Positions 31,395 through 41,907 are shown, counted from the stretch's first letter. The stretch is 43,756 nucleotides of DNA from Sphingopyxis sp. (GCF_019459305.1 NZ_JAIBES010000147.1:1-43756); one strand, 5' to 3'. Made by a program: numbers and translations. Notes: generated by a model not told the origin, from the sequence alone.

Positions 31395-32531
31395 ATGGTC
31401 TGGATTGCAATTCGAATGCTGACCGGCGACGCGACCAAATTTTATGGTCTGCTGTTCGGTATCGCCTTTTCGACCCTGCTGATCACGCAGCAGCTGACCA
31501 TCTTCGTCAATCTGATCGAACGCGGCGCCAGCGGCGTTTATAACGTCCCGTCGGCTGACGTGTGGGTGATGGACCCCGTCAGCCGCACGACCGACGTCAA
31601 CCTGCCGATGCCCTCGACCGCGCTCGACCGGGTGCGGTCGGTTCCCGGCGTCGAATGGGCGGTGCCGCATTTGCGCGCCGCGGCATCGGTGCGGACCAAG
31701 GAAGGCGATCTGGAAGGCGTGTCGGTTATCGGCGTCGACGACGCGACGCTGATTGGCCTTCCACGCCGTATGACGTCGGGTTCGACCAATGTGCTCGAAC
31801 GGCCCGACGCGGTGGTTATCGACGATGTCGGCACCACGCGTTTTTTCCCTGAAGGCTATGATCCGGTCGGAGAGCGGCTTGAACTCAACGACCAACGTGC
31901 AGTTATCATGGGGGTGGCCGATGCCGTCCCCAGCTTTACCAGCCAGGTCACCTTGTACACGCGCTACAGCCGGGCGTTGAATTTCGTACCTGGCACGCGC
32001 AACCGGCTGAGCTTTGTCCTCGTCGGCGCTGCGCCGAACATCGATGCCAAGATTCTGGCCACTCGAATTACCGAAGCGACCGGGCTCAGGGCGCGCACGC
32101 GCGACGAATTTGCCCGTGACGGAATCGACTTCATCATCGAAAATACGGGGATCCCGCTCAACTTCGGGATCACGGTGATGCTGGGATTTCTGGTTGGGGT
32201 CGCCATCGTGGGCCTGACCTTCAGCCTGTTCATTCGCGACAATATCAAACAGTTCGGCGCGCTGAAGGCGATCGGGGTGAATAATGCCAAGATTCGCAGA
32301 ATGGTGGCGGCGCAAGCCGCGATGGTCGGGTCGATCGGCTATGGTCTCGGCGTCCTCGGCACGGTCGCATTCATCTGGAGCTTTTCGAGTAACCCGACCT
32401 TTAAGGGCTTCTACATCCCCTGGCAGGTGCCGCTGATCAGCCTCGCGGCGGTGACGCTCATCCTGACGCTGACCGGATGGATCGCATTGCGCAACGTGCT
32501 CAAGACCGAGCCGGCGGCGGTGTTCCGGTGA
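31395..32531 (+). CDS. ABC transporter permease, FtsX/DevC type
   Basis: 378 residues from ATG 31395. One N-terminal membrane segment (about 15-40) is followed by a periplasmic domain (about 45-255) and three C-terminal segments near 268-290, 310-335 and 345-368, the MacB/DevC arrangement. The C-terminal DNIKQFGALKAIGVNN is the usual cytoplasmic coupling region. It works with the ATPase, the HlyD-like adaptor and the outer-membrane factor that follow. The frame extends to a TTG at 31362, but ATG 31395 fits the homologous start better. The stop overlaps the next start as GTGA. Confidence 0.88.
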   Translation: MVWIAIRMLTGDATKFYGLLFGIAFSTLLITQQLTIFVNLIERGASGVYNVPSADVWVMDPVSRTTDVNLPMPSTALDRVRSVPGVEWAVPHLRAAASVRTKEGDLEGVSVIGVDDATLIGLPRRMTSGSTNVLERPDAVVIDDVGTTRFFPEGYDPVGERLELNDQRAVIMGVADAVPSFTSQVTLYTRYSRALNFVPGTRNRLSFVLVGAAPNIDAKILATRITEATGLRARTRDEFARDGIDFIIENTGIPLNFGITVMLGFLVGVAIVGLTFSLFIRDNIKQFGALKAIGVNNAKIRRMVAAQAAMVGSIGYGLGVLGTVAFIWSFSSNPTFKGFYIPWQVPLISLAAVTLILTLTGWIALRNVLKTEPAAVFR

Positions 32532-33262
32532 GTGACGTCGCGCTGGCTGCGCCGTCCGATGCCGCGACCGCCATCGCGACGCGCGGCGTCGTTCGCGATT
32601 TCACCGCGGGACAGCAGACGATCCGTGTGCTGCACGGCATCGACCTCGATATCCGGGCGGGCGAGCTCACCTATCTGGTCGGGGAATCGGGGTCTGGCAA
32701 AACCACGCTCATTTCGATCATGTGCGGCATATTGTGGCCGACCGAGGGCGAGGTTCGCCTGTTCGGCACCGACATATACAAGCTCTCGGACAATGAACTC
32801 GTCGATTTTCGACTGCGCAATGTCGGTTTCATTTTCCAGCAATATAATCTGATCCCGGCGATCGATGCCGCCTCGAATGCTGCGGTGCCGCTGATCGCGC
32901 AGGGTGTGGGCCGCGGCGAGGCACGCGCTCGCGCCATCGAATTGCTCGCCGCGCTCAACATCGCCGATCAGGCAGACAAGCTGCCCAGCCAGCTTTCAGG
33001 AGGGCAACAGCAGCGCGTTGCGATTGCGCGCGCGCTGGTGCACCAGCCGCGGCTGATTGTCTGCGACGAGCCGACTGCGGCGCTCGATGCGCGATCGGGG
33101 CGACGCGTGATGGACCTGCTGCGCGAAGTCGCGCTCGCCGACGATCGTTCGGTCATCATCGTCACCCACGACAATCGCATCTTCGACCTCGCCGACCGCA
33201 TTCTAGTGCTTGAGGATGGTCGCGTCACCCACGACGGCCGCGACATGCCGAAGGACCATTGA
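32528..33262 (+). CDS. ABC transporter ATP-binding protein
   Basis: 244 residues from GTG 32528. Walker A is GESGSGKTT, the Q-loop lies in IFQQYNLIP, the signature is [14 protein letters not shown], Walker B is [12 protein letters not shown] and the H-switch is VTHDN. It is of the LolD/MacB/DevA export class. The start overlaps the permease stop by four bases. Confidence 0.93.
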   Translation: MSDVALAAPSDAATAIATRGVVRDFTAGQQTIRVLHGIDLDIRAGELTYLVGESGSGKTTLISIMCGILWPTEGEVRLFGTDIYKLSDNELVDFRLRNVGFIFQQYNLIPAIDAASNAAVPLIAQGVGRGEARARAIELLAALNIADQADKLPSQLSGGQQQRVAIARALVHQPRLIVCDEPTAALDARSGRRVMDLLREVALADDRSVIIVTHDNRIFDLADRILVLEDGRVTHDGRDMPKDH

Positions 33263-33266
33263 CGCC

Positions 33267-34265
33267 ATGACCCGACGCTTTGCCAATCTGAACTTTTCGC
33301 GCCAGATCTTGCCGGTGATCGCCTTTCTGGGCGTGGTGCTTGCCGTCATCTATATCCTTGTCGGGCTGCCCGACCGCCAGCTCGAACCGCCACAGCAGAT
33401 TCCGCCGCGCGCGACCGGCGCACTGGCCAATGGCGACCGGGTTGCTGGGGCCGGTGTCGTCGAGCCTTCGAGCGAGATCGTGGATATCGGTACAGCCCTG
33501 TCGGGGCTGGTGATGAGCCTGAACGCCGAACCTGGAAGCTATGTCGCGAAGGGCGACCTGCTGTTTCTGGTCGACGACCGTGCGGCGCGAGCGCGGCTGC
33601 ATGAAGCAGACGCCGCGATCCGCGAAGCGCACGCCGCGATTGCGGAGGCCGATACCGCCCGGACTACAGCGCAGCGCCAGCTCGCGCTTTACCGCCAGAT
33701 CGATGACCCTGCTGCGGTTAGCCGGACCGAGGTGGTTCGCGCCGAGGGCGAGGCCGCGGCAGCGGCGAGCCGCGCTGCATTGGCACGAGCGCGCCGCGAA
33801 GCAGCCGAGGCTGCTGCAGCGAGCGCGCGGGTCGAATTGTCGCGCCTTGCGGTGCGCGCGCCGATCGCGGGTGAAATCCTGGCAGTGAATATCCGTCCCG
33901 GCGAGTTTGTGCAGGCGGGCGGGCCGCAGGGCGGCAACGCCGAACCCTATATACGATTGGGTGAAACGCGGCCGCTCCATATCCGGGTCGATATTGACGA
34001 AGACCAGGCTGGCGACGTGGCACTGGGCGCGAACGCGATCGTCTCACCGCGCGGTGCCGCCGAACGGCAGGTCACGGCGCGTTTCGTCCGCGCTGAACCG
34101 CTGGTGGTGCCAAAACGCTCGCTGACGAACAGCGCCGCCGAGCGGGTCGATGTAAGGGTGATGCAAATCATTTATGCTCTGCCGCCCGGCAGTGATCTGT
34201 TCCGCGTGGGCCAGCAGGTCGATGCCTTCATTCCCGCCAAACCCCGCACCGGAGCAAGGCGATGA
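33267..34265 (+). CDS. HlyD/DevB-type periplasmic adaptor
   Basis: 332 residues. A membrane anchor spans about 13-32, and the biotinyl/lipoyl-like halves are [15 protein letters not shown] and [20 protein letters not shown]. They are separated by an Ala/Arg-rich coiled coil (about 105-195). The barrel domain follows, with [13 protein letters not shown]. It links the inner-membrane ABC complex to the outer-membrane factor. The start lies four bases after the ATPase stop. Confidence 0.9.
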   Translation: MTRRFANLNFSRQILPVIAFLGVVLAVIYILVGLPDRQLEPPQQIPPRATGALANGDRVAGAGVVEPSSEIVDIGTALSGLVMSLNAEPGSYVAKGDLLFLVDDRAARARLHEADAAIREAHAAIAEADTARTTAQRQLALYRQIDDPAAVSRTEVVRAEGEAAAAASRAALARARREAAEAAAASARVELSRLAVRAPIAGEILAVNIRPGEFVQAGGPQGGNAEPYIRLGETRPLHIRVDIDEDQAGDVALGANAIVSPRGAAERQVTARFVRAEPLVVPKRSLTNSAAERVDVRVMQIIYALPPGSDLFRVGQQVDAFIPAKPRTGARR

Positions 34266-35671
34266 TCCGCAAGGCCGCACTCGCTGCGACATTGGCGCTG
34301 TGCGGTGCGGGCTGTGTGGCCGGCCCGCCGCCGCTTATCGATACGCCGCCGCCTGCCTTGCCCGCCGCCTTCTCTTATGTGCCCGACGCCGCTGAGGCCG
34401 GATCGCTTGCCGCCCTTCTGCCCCAAGATGACCCTGCCTTCGTCGCGCTGCGCGCGGCTGCGCTAGATGACGCCCCTTCGATTGGCGAAGCTGCCGCGCG
34501 GATTGAACGCGCGCGAGCCGGTGCCCGCCGTGCCGGTGCCGAACGCATGCCGCAATTCGATCTCGCCGCATCGCTCGAAACCAGCCGCACCAATCCCGGC
34601 AGCCTCGGCGCCAGCCTGCCGACTGGCATCACGATCGATCCCGACCAGACATCCTATGGCGCCTCGCTCGGCGCGCGCTGGGATGCTGACCTGTTCGGGC
34701 GACTGAGTTCGGAACAGCGCGCGGCGTCGGCGCGGCTCGATGCAGCGACTGCCGACGCCGAAGCGGTGCGGATCGCGCTGATCGCCGACCTCGCGTCGCT
34801 GGTTGTCGACTGGCGTAGCCTGGAGGTGCGCGATGCGGCGCTTTCACGCGACCTTGATGCGGCTAACCGTCTGGTAGCGCTGACGGCATCACGCGCAAAC
34901 GCCGGCCTAGCGCCCGGCGTCGAAACGGCGCGCGCCGAAGCGATAGCTGCCGCGTCGCGCAGCCGCTTGGCGATGCTGGGCGGCGAGCGCGCCAATCTCA
35001 TCGGCCGTCTGGTCACGCTGACCGCGCGTGATGCCGGCTGGGTCGAAACGCAACTCGCGGCACCGGGTGGGACAACGGCCTTGCCATTGGTGCCCGCCAC
35101 GCTGCCGTCCGATCTGCTGACGCGTCGCCCGGACGTTACGGCAGCGGCAGCGCGTCTTGCTGCGGCTGACGGCGACCTTGCGGCAGCAGCCGCGCGTCGC
35201 TTCCCAAGGATTACGCTTTCGGCCAGCCTCGGCCTGCTGGCGTTCAGTCCGGGCCAGCTGTTCGACAATGACTCGCTGATCGGGTCGCTGGCGGCAGCGA
35301 TTGCCGGGCCGCTGCTGGATTTTGGACGCATATCGGCGGAGATCGACGGCGCAGCTGCCGACAAGCGCCTGGCGTTTCAGCTCTATCGCGCCGCCGTTTT
35401 CGACGCGCTTGGCGATGCGGAATCCGGATACCGGCTGATTGTGGCGACCGATGCGCGCGCTGCGGCGACAGCAGACGAAGCTGTGCGGTTTACGCGCGTC
35501 GAAACGTTGACTGCTACACGCGTGCGCGCTGGCCTCGCCGATCTCTCGGCGCAGCTGGAAGCGCGCCGCCAGGCCGATGGCGCCGAAGAACGCGCCGCTA
35601 TCGCGCGGGGCGAAGCGCAGCGTGCGCGCCTGTTGCTGTGGCTCGCCCTGGGTGGTGCAGGCGATGGGTGA
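34262..35671 (+). CDS. NodT-type outer-membrane efflux lipoprotein
   Basis: 469 residues. An N-terminal signal ends in a lipobox-like LCGAGC with Cys18 as the probable lipidated residue. Two OEP repeats follow (about 60-265 and 285-460). LLTRRPDVTAAAARLAAADGD and FPRITLSASLG are typical NodT-family sequences. It provides the channel for the ABC exporter. The ATG overlaps the adaptor stop (ATGA). The four-gene set is complete, so it is probably functional in export of a lipid, toxic acid or other amphipathic compound; the substrate is not predictable. Confidence 0.92.
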   Translation: MIRKAALAATLALCGAGCVAGPPPLIDTPPPALPAAFSYVPDAAEAGSLAALLPQDDPAFVALRAAALDDAPSIGEAAARIERARAGARRAGAERMPQFDLAASLETSRTNPGSLGASLPTGITIDPDQTSYGASLGARWDADLFGRLSSEQRAASARLDAATADAEAVRIALIADLASLVVDWRSLEVRDAALSRDLDAANRLVALTASRANAGLAPGVETARAEAIAAASRSRLAMLGGERANLIGRLVTLTARDAGWVETQLAAPGGTTALPLVPATLPSDLLTRRPDVTAAAARLAAADGDLAAAAARRFPRITLSASLGLLAFSPGQLFDNDSLIGSLAAAIAGPLLDFGRISAEIDGAAADKRLAFQLYRAAVFDALGDAESGYRLIVATDARAAATADEAVRFTRVETLTATRVRAGLADLSAQLEARRQADGAEERAAIARGEAQRARLLLWLALGGAGDG

Positions 35672-35904
35672 CCGACGCCAGTGCGCGGCGGGCGACGTCC
35701 CGTCCGCTTCGCGCCAGATTTCGCATGTTCCAGCCCTATTCGTCATTCGCTGGAAAGCGGTCGTTCGATCGGCAATAGCGGGTGGCAGGGGCTTGGCTCG
35801 CAGTTCCAGCCGCCAGGAGGTATGCAAAGCGGGATAAGCATGGCGTCGCTTGATATTGTTGGAAGTTTTCCAGTCATTTTCCAACGACAACTACGGCAAC
35901 GACA

Positions 35905-35918
35905 TTGACCGCGATCAA
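35905..35918. promoter_or_regulatory. FNR/FnrL box TTGACCGCGATCAA
   Basis: It matches TTGAT-N4-ATCAA with one mismatch. It is centred about 60 bases upstream of the stress-protein GTG, so a -41.5 geometry would put transcription start near 35953. The 230 bases before it, after the exporter stop, hold no recognised gene. Confidence 0.7.
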
Positions 35919-35970
35919 TGACGCGGCGTGCATTGCGGCGTCATATGCCTGTATCAGCAGGAGATTTGAC

Positions 35971-36783
35971 GTGCGCAATATCTTGATTCACGCCGACGAT
36001 GGTCCCGGAATGCCCGCGCGATTGGAAAGCGGTCTGGCGATCGGGCGACGGCATCGTTCGCATCTGGATTTCGTGATTACCTCGCCGTTTCAGCAATTCA
36101 TTGCCACCGACCCCTTCGGCGGCATGTATCTGGCGAGCGAGCAGTTGGCGAAAGCGCAGGCGGCTGACGCGGCCCTCGACCGGCGGCTGCGGGCCGATCT
36201 CGAGCGCGAAGATGTGCCTTGGAATGTGACGCTGGCCGATGGCGATGTGCTCGCGACGTTGACGCTTGCCGCGACGCTGGCTGACCTGGCCATCGTCTCG
36301 CTCGGCACCGCCGATCGGCGCCGCAGCTTTACCCCGCCGATGATGGCGGGCGATCTGGCGATGGCGGTTCCCGTGCCGGTGCTCGCCATTCCCGAATCGT
36401 GCGGCCCGATCGATCTCGACGCGCCGGTGATGATCGCGTGGAACGGCAGTCCGCAAGCGGCGCACGCGCTGCGCGCCGCGGTGCCGCTGATGCGCGATGC
36501 GCAGCAGGTTATCATGGTCTCGGTAGGCCAGGATGAGGGGCAGGTCGCTGCCGACGACGCGCTGCGCTACCTCTCGCGCCACGCGGTCCACGCCGAGCTG
36601 CGCCATGTCGAGCGCAGTGTCGAAACGATCGAAGAAGCGCTCGAGCGGACGGCGCGCGATATCGGCGCTGGCCTGATCGTGATGGGCGCTTTTGGCCATA
36701 CCCGTCTGCGCGAAACCTTTTTCGGCGGCGTGACGCGCTATTTGCTGGAATCGGCGCCGGCCCCGTTGCTGCTCATGCACTGA
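35971..36783 (+). CDS. Universal stress protein, two-domain
   Basis: 270 residues from GTG 35971, with CAGGAGA upstream. Two Usp domains are seen (about 1-140 and 145-270). The C-terminal domain keeps the ATP-binding motif G-x2-G-x9-G-x-T in GAFGHTRLRETFFGGVT; the N-terminal one lacks it. It is common near oxygen-limited respiration genes in alphaproteobacteria. The FNR box ahead of it and the fnrL gene behind it support induction at low oxygen. Confidence 0.88.
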   Translation: MRNILIHADDGPGMPARLESGLAIGRRHRSHLDFVITSPFQQFIATDPFGGMYLASEQLAKAQAADAALDRRLRADLEREDVPWNVTLADGDVLATLTLAATLADLAIVSLGTADRRRSFTPPMMAGDLAMAVPVPVLAIPESCGPIDLDAPVMIAWNGSPQAAHALRAAVPLMRDAQQVIMVSVGQDEGQVAADDALRYLSRHAVHAELRHVERSVETIEEALERTARDIGAGLIVMGAFGHTRLRETFFGGVTRYLLESAPAPLLLMH

Positions 36784-36838
36784 TCTACCGCACACCCCGT
36801 CGCTTCCCAAAGACTGCTGGCTGCTGTACGGCGGCGGC

Positions 36839-37531
36839 ATGACCGATTGTTCCACCTGCGTCGTCCGCAACCGCGCGATTTGCGCCAGCCTCGACGCGAC
36901 GGAAATTCTGGCGCTCGGCAAGATGGGGCGCAAGCAGAAGGTCCGGCAGGGACAGACCTTGCTGTGGGAAGGCGATGGCGCGCCGGTCGTCGCGAACGTC
37001 CTGACTGGGGTATTGAAGCTGGTGGTCTCGACCGCCGATGGCCGCGAACAGATTGTCGGGGTCGTGTTCCCCTCCGACTTTATCGGAAGGCCTTTCGGTA
37101 AGGAGAGCCCGTACACGGTCACCGCGATGACCGATGCCGAGGTGTGCATTTTCAACCGCAACAATTTCGACGAATTCGCCAGCTCGCATCCCGACCTTCA
37201 GCAGAAGCTGCTGCGCCGCACGCTCGATGAGCTCGACCGCGCCCGCCACTGGATGATGCTGCTTGGGCGCAAGTCGGCGTCGGAGAAAGTCGCGTCGTTC
37301 CTGCTCGAAATGTCCGAACGCTTGTCGGGGCAGGGATGCGACGCGACGATGCCCAAGGGCGGTTTTGAGCTGCCCTTCGGGCGTCAGCAGATTGCCGATA
37401 TCCTGGGGCTGACGATCGAAACAACCAGCCGCCAGCTCACCAAAATGCGCGGCGAGGGGGTGCTCGAGCTGCCGTCCCGCCGCGAGATCGTGATCAACGA
37501 CCGCGCGGCGATGGAGGCGATGGCGGGTTGA
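36839..37531 (+). CDS. fnrL: FnrL-type oxygen-sensing Crp/Fnr regulator
   Basis: 230 residues. The [4Fe-4S] cysteines are Cys4, Cys7 and Cys15 plus central Cys103, with the 2-7-87 spacing of alphaproteobacterial FnrL. A cyclic-nucleotide-like domain follows (about 30-130), and the helix-turn-helix is at about 172-200 (RQQIADILGLTIETTSRQLT), where Glu and Arg of ETTSR are the TTGAT-reading residues. It should dimerise at low oxygen and activate genes with TTGAT-N4-ATCAA boxes, two of which lie in this window. The gene is 55 bases after the stress-protein gene and converges on ompW. Confidence 0.92.
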   Translation: MTDCSTCVVRNRAICASLDATEILALGKMGRKQKVRQGQTLLWEGDGAPVVANVLTGVLKLVVSTADGREQIVGVVFPSDFIGRPFGKESPYTVTAMTDAEVCIFNRNNFDEFASSHPDLQQKLLRRTLDELDRARHWMMLLGRKSASEKVASFLLEMSERLSGQGCDATMPKGGFELPFGRQQIADILGLTIETTSRQLTKMRGEGVLELPSRREIVINDRAAMEAMAG

Positions 37532-37540
37532 CCCGCAACG

Positions 37541-38212
37541 TCAGAAGCGGAAAGCGAGCCCGGCGCTGACGACCCAGGGATCGAGCTTGTGCCGCGTCCG
37601 CAACACTTCGGTCGGTCCGGCGAACCAGCGCGCGGTCGAGCGCATGACGTAACGCTTGGCGTCGAACGTCACCGCCAGCCCCTTGGCATTCACCGGGACG
37701 TCGACCCCGGCCTGAAATGCCATGCCCAGCGAATCGCCCATCTTTTGCCGGGTCGCGCCGAGTGCGACCGCCGTTGCACCGGGTTTTTCGTCGATGAAGA
37801 TGAAATAGCTGGGACCGGCTCCGACATAAGGCCGCACGCCGCCGTCGTTGCCGAAATGATATTTCAGCGTCAGCGTTGCGGGGACGATGTTCGCATTCGA
37901 CACCAGTCCTGCACCCGCCAGGCCGCCACGGCCCACGACATCATGCTGGGTAACGCCCGCGATCGTCTCGACCGAGATATTGTCGGCGACGAAATATTCG
38001 ATCGCGACCGTCGGCACGACATTGTCGTCGGCCTTGGTCTGCGTCCCCGCGGGCAATCCGATCAGGTCCAGCTTCACGTCGCTGATCTTGCCGTCGGGCG
38101 CGACATAGGTCGCGAGCAGCTTGAACTGGACGTCACCAATTTTCGCGGCGGCTTGCCCGGGAACGGCGAGGGCGACGGCCAGCGCGGCGAGGGAGAGATA
38201 TTGGGTCTTCAT
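37541..38212 (-). CDS. OmpW-family outer-membrane protein
   Basis: 223 residues from ATG 38212. The signal peptide ends at PGQAAA (about 18-23). The barrel shows IEYFVADNISVETIAGVTQHD, LTLKYHFGNDGGVRPYVGAGPSY and an aromatic last residue (AFRF), all typical of OmpW. It is often FNR-controlled in proteobacteria. It is divergent from ccoN, and the FNR box at 38293 lies about 87 bases upstream of its start. Confidence 0.88.
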   Translation of the reverse strand: MKTQYLSLAALAVALAVPGQAAAKIGDVQFKLLATYVAPDGKISDVKLDLIGLPAGTQTKADDNVVPTVAIEYFVADNISVETIAGVTQHDVVGRGGLAGAGLVSNANIVPATLTLKYHFGNDGGVRPYVGAGPSYFIFIDEKPGATAVALGATRQKMGDSLGMAFQAGVDVPVNAKGLAVTFDAKRYVMRSTARWFAGPTEVLRTRHKLDPWVVSAGLAFRF

Positions 38213-38292
38213 GAGTCCTGGCTCCTGTTGTTGATGGAGTCGTCCCTGCGCCGACGGCCGCCGCGCCGCATTGATGAAGCGCAAGCAATTCG

Positions 38293-38306
38293 TTGATCCC
38301 GATCAA
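38293..38306. promoter_or_regulatory. FNR/FnrL box TTGATCCCGATCAA
   Basis: An exact match to TTGAT-N4-ATCAA, almost equidistant from the ompW start (38212) and the ATG at 38381 of ccoN. With a -41.5 position transcription toward ccoN would start near 38341, which decides against the upstream ATG at 38330. Confidence 0.85.
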
Positions 38307-38380
38307 TGTTTGGGCGGACCCGCGCGTCCATGAGCAATGCGAAGCGCGGCCCGAAGGCCGCACCAAGCGGGGACAAGCAT

Positions 38381-40039
38381 ATGGACGGTCTGGTAATCAA
38401 AGCGGGCGGTTGGCTGTTGCTGGCGCTGCTCGCGCTGGTGATGGCGGCGCTGGCGGTTGATGCGCCCTTTGCGGTGCATATGGGCATCGTGGCCATCGCT
38501 GCGCTGACCGTGCTGTGGACGACCGTCTCGCGCGCCGATTATGGCGCGATGGCGCGCGGCATGCTGAAAATGCCCGCCAGCGAAGGTACCTATGACGACG
38601 ACCCCATCCGTTGGGGCGTCATTGCGACCTTGTTCTGGGGGATCGCCGGGATGGCGGCGGGGCTGTTCATCGCGCTCCAGCTCGCGTTTCCGGCGCTCAA
38701 CTTCAACCTCGAATATACGACCTTTGGCCGCATCCGGCCGCTGCATACGTCAGCCGTGATTTTTGCCTTTGGCGGCAACGCGCTGATCGCAACAAGCTAT
38801 TATGTCGTGCAGCGCACTTGCCGCGCCCGGCTCGCCTTTCCCAAACTCGCTCGCTTCGTGTTCTGGGGCTATCAGCTGTTCATCGTTCTTGCCGCGACGG
38901 GCTATCTGATGGGCGTGACCGAGGCGAAGGAATATGCCGAGCCCGAATGGTATGTCGATCTGTGGCTGACTATCGTCTGGGTCGCCTATCTCGCGGTCTT
39001 TGTCGGCACAATCGTCAAGCGCCGCGAACCGCATATCTATGTCGCGAACTGGTTTTACCTCAGCTTCATCATCACCATCGCGATGCTCCACATCGTCAAC
39101 AATCTCTCGATGCCCGCGAGCATCTTCGGGTCGAAAAGCTACGCTGCCTTCGCCGGGGTCCAGGATGCGCTGACGCAATGGTGGTACGGGCATAATGCGG
39201 TCGGTTTCTTCCTGACCGCGGGCTTCCTCGCGATGATGTATTATTTCGTGCCGAAGCAGGCCGAGCGGCCGGTCTACAGCTACCGCCTGTCGATCATCCA
39301 CTTCTGGTCGCTGATCTTCCTCTATATCTGGGCCGGTCCGCACCACCTCCACTACACCGCGCTGCCCGACTGGGCGCAGACGCTGGGCATGGTCTTCTCG
39401 ATCATGCTGTGGATGCCGAGCTGGGGCGGGATGATCAACGGGCTGATGACGCTCAACGGCGCGTGGGACAAGATCCGTACCGACCCGATCATCCGCATGA
39501 TGGTGATGGCGCTCGCCTTCTACGGCATGAGCACCTTCGAAGGCCCGATGATGTCGATCAAATGGGTCAACTCGATGTCGCATTATACCGACTGGACGAT
39601 CGGCCATGTGCACAGCGGCGCGCTCGGCTGGAACGGCATGATCACCTTCGCCTGCGTCTATTATCTGGTGCCGCGTCTGTGGGGCCGTCCGCGTCTCTAC
39701 AGCCTGCGCATGGTCAACTGGCACTTCTGGCTCGCGACCGTGGGGATCGTTTTCTACGCCGCGTCGATGTGGGTAGCGGGCATCATGCAGGGGCTGATGT
39801 GGCGCGAATATGGCGCCGACGGCTACCTCGTTTACAGCTTCGCCGAAAGCGTCGCCGCGATGCACCCGATGTACCTGATCCGCGCCGCGGGCGGAGCGAT
39901 GTATCTCGCCGGCTTCCTGATCATGATCGTCAATGTCTGGGCGACACTGGCCGGGCGGGTCCGCGATGAAAAGCCGATGACCGAAACCCCGCATAATGCG
40001 GCCGCGGATCGCCCGCTCGCGCCCGTTCCCGCCGCATAA
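38381..40039 (+). CDS. ccoN: cbb3-type cytochrome c oxidase subunit I (CcoN)
   Basis: 552 residues from ATG 38381, which has GGGGA upstream and lies downstream of the inferred transcription start; ATG 38330 would add 17 residues. Twelve membrane segments are visible. Haem and copper histidines are in [33 protein letters not shown] and [13 protein letters not shown]. It carries the oxygen-reducing site of the high-affinity terminal oxidase used at low oxygen. It is first of ccoNOQP and preceded by an exact FNR box. Confidence 0.96.
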   Translation: MDGLVIKAGGWLLLALLALVMAALAVDAPFAVHMGIVAIAALTVLWTTVSRADYGAMARGMLKMPASEGTYDDDPIRWGVIATLFWGIAGMAAGLFIALQLAFPALNFNLEYTTFGRIRPLHTSAVIFAFGGNALIATSYYVVQRTCRARLAFPKLARFVFWGYQLFIVLAATGYLMGVTEAKEYAEPEWYVDLWLTIVWVAYLAVFVGTIVKRREPHIYVANWFYLSFIITIAMLHIVNNLSMPASIFGSKSYAAFAGVQDALTQWWYGHNAVGFFLTAGFLAMMYYFVPKQAERPVYSYRLSIIHFWSLIFLYIWAGPHHLHYTALPDWAQTLGMVFSIMLWMPSWGGMINGLMTLNGAWDKIRTDPIIRMMVMALAFYGMSTFEGPMMSIKWVNSMSHYTDWTIGHVHSGALGWNGMITFACVYYLVPRLWGRPRLYSLRMVNWHFWLATVGIVFYAASMWVAGIMQGLMWREYGADGYLVYSFAESVAAMHPMYLIRAAGGAMYLAGFLIMIVNVWATLAGRVRDEKPMTETPHNAAADRPLAPVPAA

Positions 40040-40050
40040 GGAGTCGCACG

Positions 40051-40824
40051 ATGGCCACCCAACCCGCCGAAAAGCGCTTCAGCCACAAGAAGCTCGAGCG
40101 CAACGTCAGTCTGCTCGGATTGTTCGCCCTCGTCGCGGTCGCGATCGGCGGTATCGTCGAGATCGCGCCGCTGTTCTGGATCGATAACACGATCGAGAAG
40201 GTCGACGGCATGCGCCCCTACACTCCGCTCGAACTGGCGGGCCGCAACATCTATATGCGCGAGGGCTGCTATACCTGTCACAGCCAGATGATCCGCCCGT
40301 TCCGCGACGAAGTCGAACGCTATGGCCATTACAGCCTGGCGGCGGAGAGCATGTACGACCATCCGTTCCAATGGGGGTCGAAGCGTACCGGACCTGATCT
40401 GGCGCGGGTCGGCGGGCGCTATTCGGACGAGTGGCACAAGGCGCATCTGATTGACCCGCGCAGCGTCGTGCCGGAGTCAATCATGCCGCCCTACGCCTTT
40501 CTGGCCGAGCGCGATCTGTACACCGGCGACATGCGCAATGATCTGACGGCGCTGTCGCGCGTCGGAGTGCCGTACAGCAAGGAAGCCATCGCGGCGGCGA
40601 ATGAGGATGTGAAGGCGCAGGTGGATCCGGCAGCGGGCGTCGATCTGCAAAAACGCTATCCCAAAGCGCAGGTGCGCGATTTCGACGGCAATCCCGATCG
40701 CCTGTCCGAAATGGATGCGCTGATCGCCTATCTCCAGATGCTTGGCACGCTCGTCGACGTCGAAAAGGCTGCGCCGCAGGAGCAGGGCGCCGCGCCCGCC
40801 GCGCCGCGGGAGAAGGCACGGTGA
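40051..40824 (+). CDS. ccoO: cbb3 oxidase subunit II, monohaem cytochrome c (CcoO)
   Basis: 257 residues. One N-terminal membrane anchor (about 20-42) is followed by the haem c site CYTCH (Cys73, Cys76, His77) and [15 protein letters not shown]. The distal ligand region is [11 protein letters not shown] Pro/Ala-rich tail ends the chain. It passes electrons to CcoN. Its stop overlaps the ccoQ GTG. Confidence 0.96.
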   Translation: MATQPAEKRFSHKKLERNVSLLGLFALVAVAIGGIVEIAPLFWIDNTIEKVDGMRPYTPLELAGRNIYMREGCYTCHSQMIRPFRDEVERYGHYSLAAESMYDHPFQWGSKRTGPDLARVGGRYSDEWHKAHLIDPRSVVPESIMPPYAFLAERDLYTGDMRNDLTALSRVGVPYSKEAIAAANEDVKAQVDPAAGVDLQKRYPKAQVRDFDGNPDRLSEMDALIAYLQMLGTLVDVEKAAPQEQGAAPAAPREKAR

Positions 40825-40979
40825 ATTACAACGACCTGCGCCATTTCGCCGACAGCTGGGGTCTGCTCGCGATGACCATCCTGTTTCTTGGCCTGGTCGC
40901 CTGGCCGTTCCGCAAAGGCGCGCGCCACCACAATGAAGAGGCCGCAATGATGATCTTCAAGGACGACGACCATGGCTGA
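40821..40979 (+). CDS. ccoQ: cbb3 oxidase subunit CcoQ
   Basis: 52 residues from GTG 40821, with one membrane helix (about 15-30, [16 protein letters not shown]) and a basic/acidic C-terminal tail. It is the small stabilising subunit that usually lies between ccoO and ccoP. It overlaps ccoO by four bases and ccoP by eight. Confidence 0.88.
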   Translation: MNYNDLRHFADSWGLLAMTILFLGLVAWPFRKGARHHNEEAAMMIFKDDDHG

Positions 40980-41907
40980 CCGCAAGCGCATCGACGAAGC
41001 CACCGGCACGAGCACCGTCGGCCATGAATGGGATGGCATCGAAGAACTGAATACGCCGCTGCCGCGCTGGTGGCTGTGGACCTTCTACGCCTCGATCATC
41101 TGGGCCGCGGGTTATGTCGTCCTCTATCCCGCCTGGCCGATGCTCAACAGCGCCACGCAGGGCGTGCTGGGGTGGAGCAGTCGCAGCGATCTGAAGCGCG
41201 AGATGCAGTCGCATGCGGAGCGCCGCGCGCCGATCACCAACGCTATTGCCGCGACGGCACTGACCGATCTGCCTGCCAAGCCGGAGTTGATGCAGGCGGC
41301 GGTGCAGGGCGGGGCGGCGGCCTTTCGCGTTCATTGCGTCCAGTGCCACGGCGCTGGCGGCGCGGGGGTCAAGACACTCTACCCCAGCCTGACTGACGAT
41401 GACTGGCTGTGGGGCGGCGATCTGGCGAGCATCGAATATACGATTGCGCACGGCATTCGAAACCCCGACCACAAGGCCACGCGCATCAGCCAGATGCCGG
41501 CATTCGGTCGCGACGGCATTCTCGATCCGTCGCAGATCGCCGATGTCGTCAGCCATGTCCGCGTCATCAGCAAACAGGAAAAGCCGAGTGCGGCTTCGAC
41601 GCGCGGCAACGCGCTGTTCCAGGCCAATTGTGCCGTCTGTCACGGTGCCGCTGGCGTCGGGGATCGCGCCCTAGGAGCGCCGAAGCTGACCGATGCGGTC
41701 TGGCTCTATGGCGGCGACCGCGACAGCCTGACCGCGACGATCACGCAGCCGCGCAATGGCGTGATGCCGCGCTGGGGCCACCGGCTCGATCCGGTGACGG
41801 TCAAGATGCTCGCGACCTATGTCTATTCGCTCGGCGGCGGCGAGAAAGCAGCGGCGCCCGCGCTGGCGGCAATATCCGAAGGGCAGGGAGCCGATGGCCA
41901 GCCCTGA
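40972..41907 (+). CDS. ccoP: cbb3 oxidase subunit III, dihaem cytochrome c (CcoP)
   Basis: 311 residues. A cytoplasmic N-terminus with TVGHEWDGIEELNTPLPRWW leads into one membrane anchor (about 34-56). Two haem c sites are CVQCH (122-126) and CAVCH (220-224), with Met ligands in SQMPAFG and GVMPRWG. It receives electrons from soluble or membrane cytochromes. ATG 40972 overlaps ccoQ. Confidence 0.96.
   Translation: MADRKRIDEATGTSTVGHEWDGIEELNTPLPRWWLWTFYASIIWAAGYVVLYPAWPMLNSATQGVLGWSSRSDLKREMQSHAERRAPITNAIAATALTDLPAKPELMQAAVQGGAAAFRVHCVQCHGAGGAGVKTLYPSLTDDDWLWGGDLASIEYTIAHGIRNPDHKATRISQMPAFGRDGILDPSQIADVVSHVRVISKQEKPSAASTRGNALFQANCAVCHGAAGVGDRALGAPKLTDAVWLYGGDRDSLTATITQPRNGVMPRWGHRLDPVTVKMLATYVYSLGGGEKAAAPALAAISEGQGADGQP

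Noticed and set aside
38750..39994. 414-residue minus-strand open frame inside ccoN
   Set aside because: Antisense shadow of the conserved oxidase gene; His/Asp/Arg-rich with no domain.
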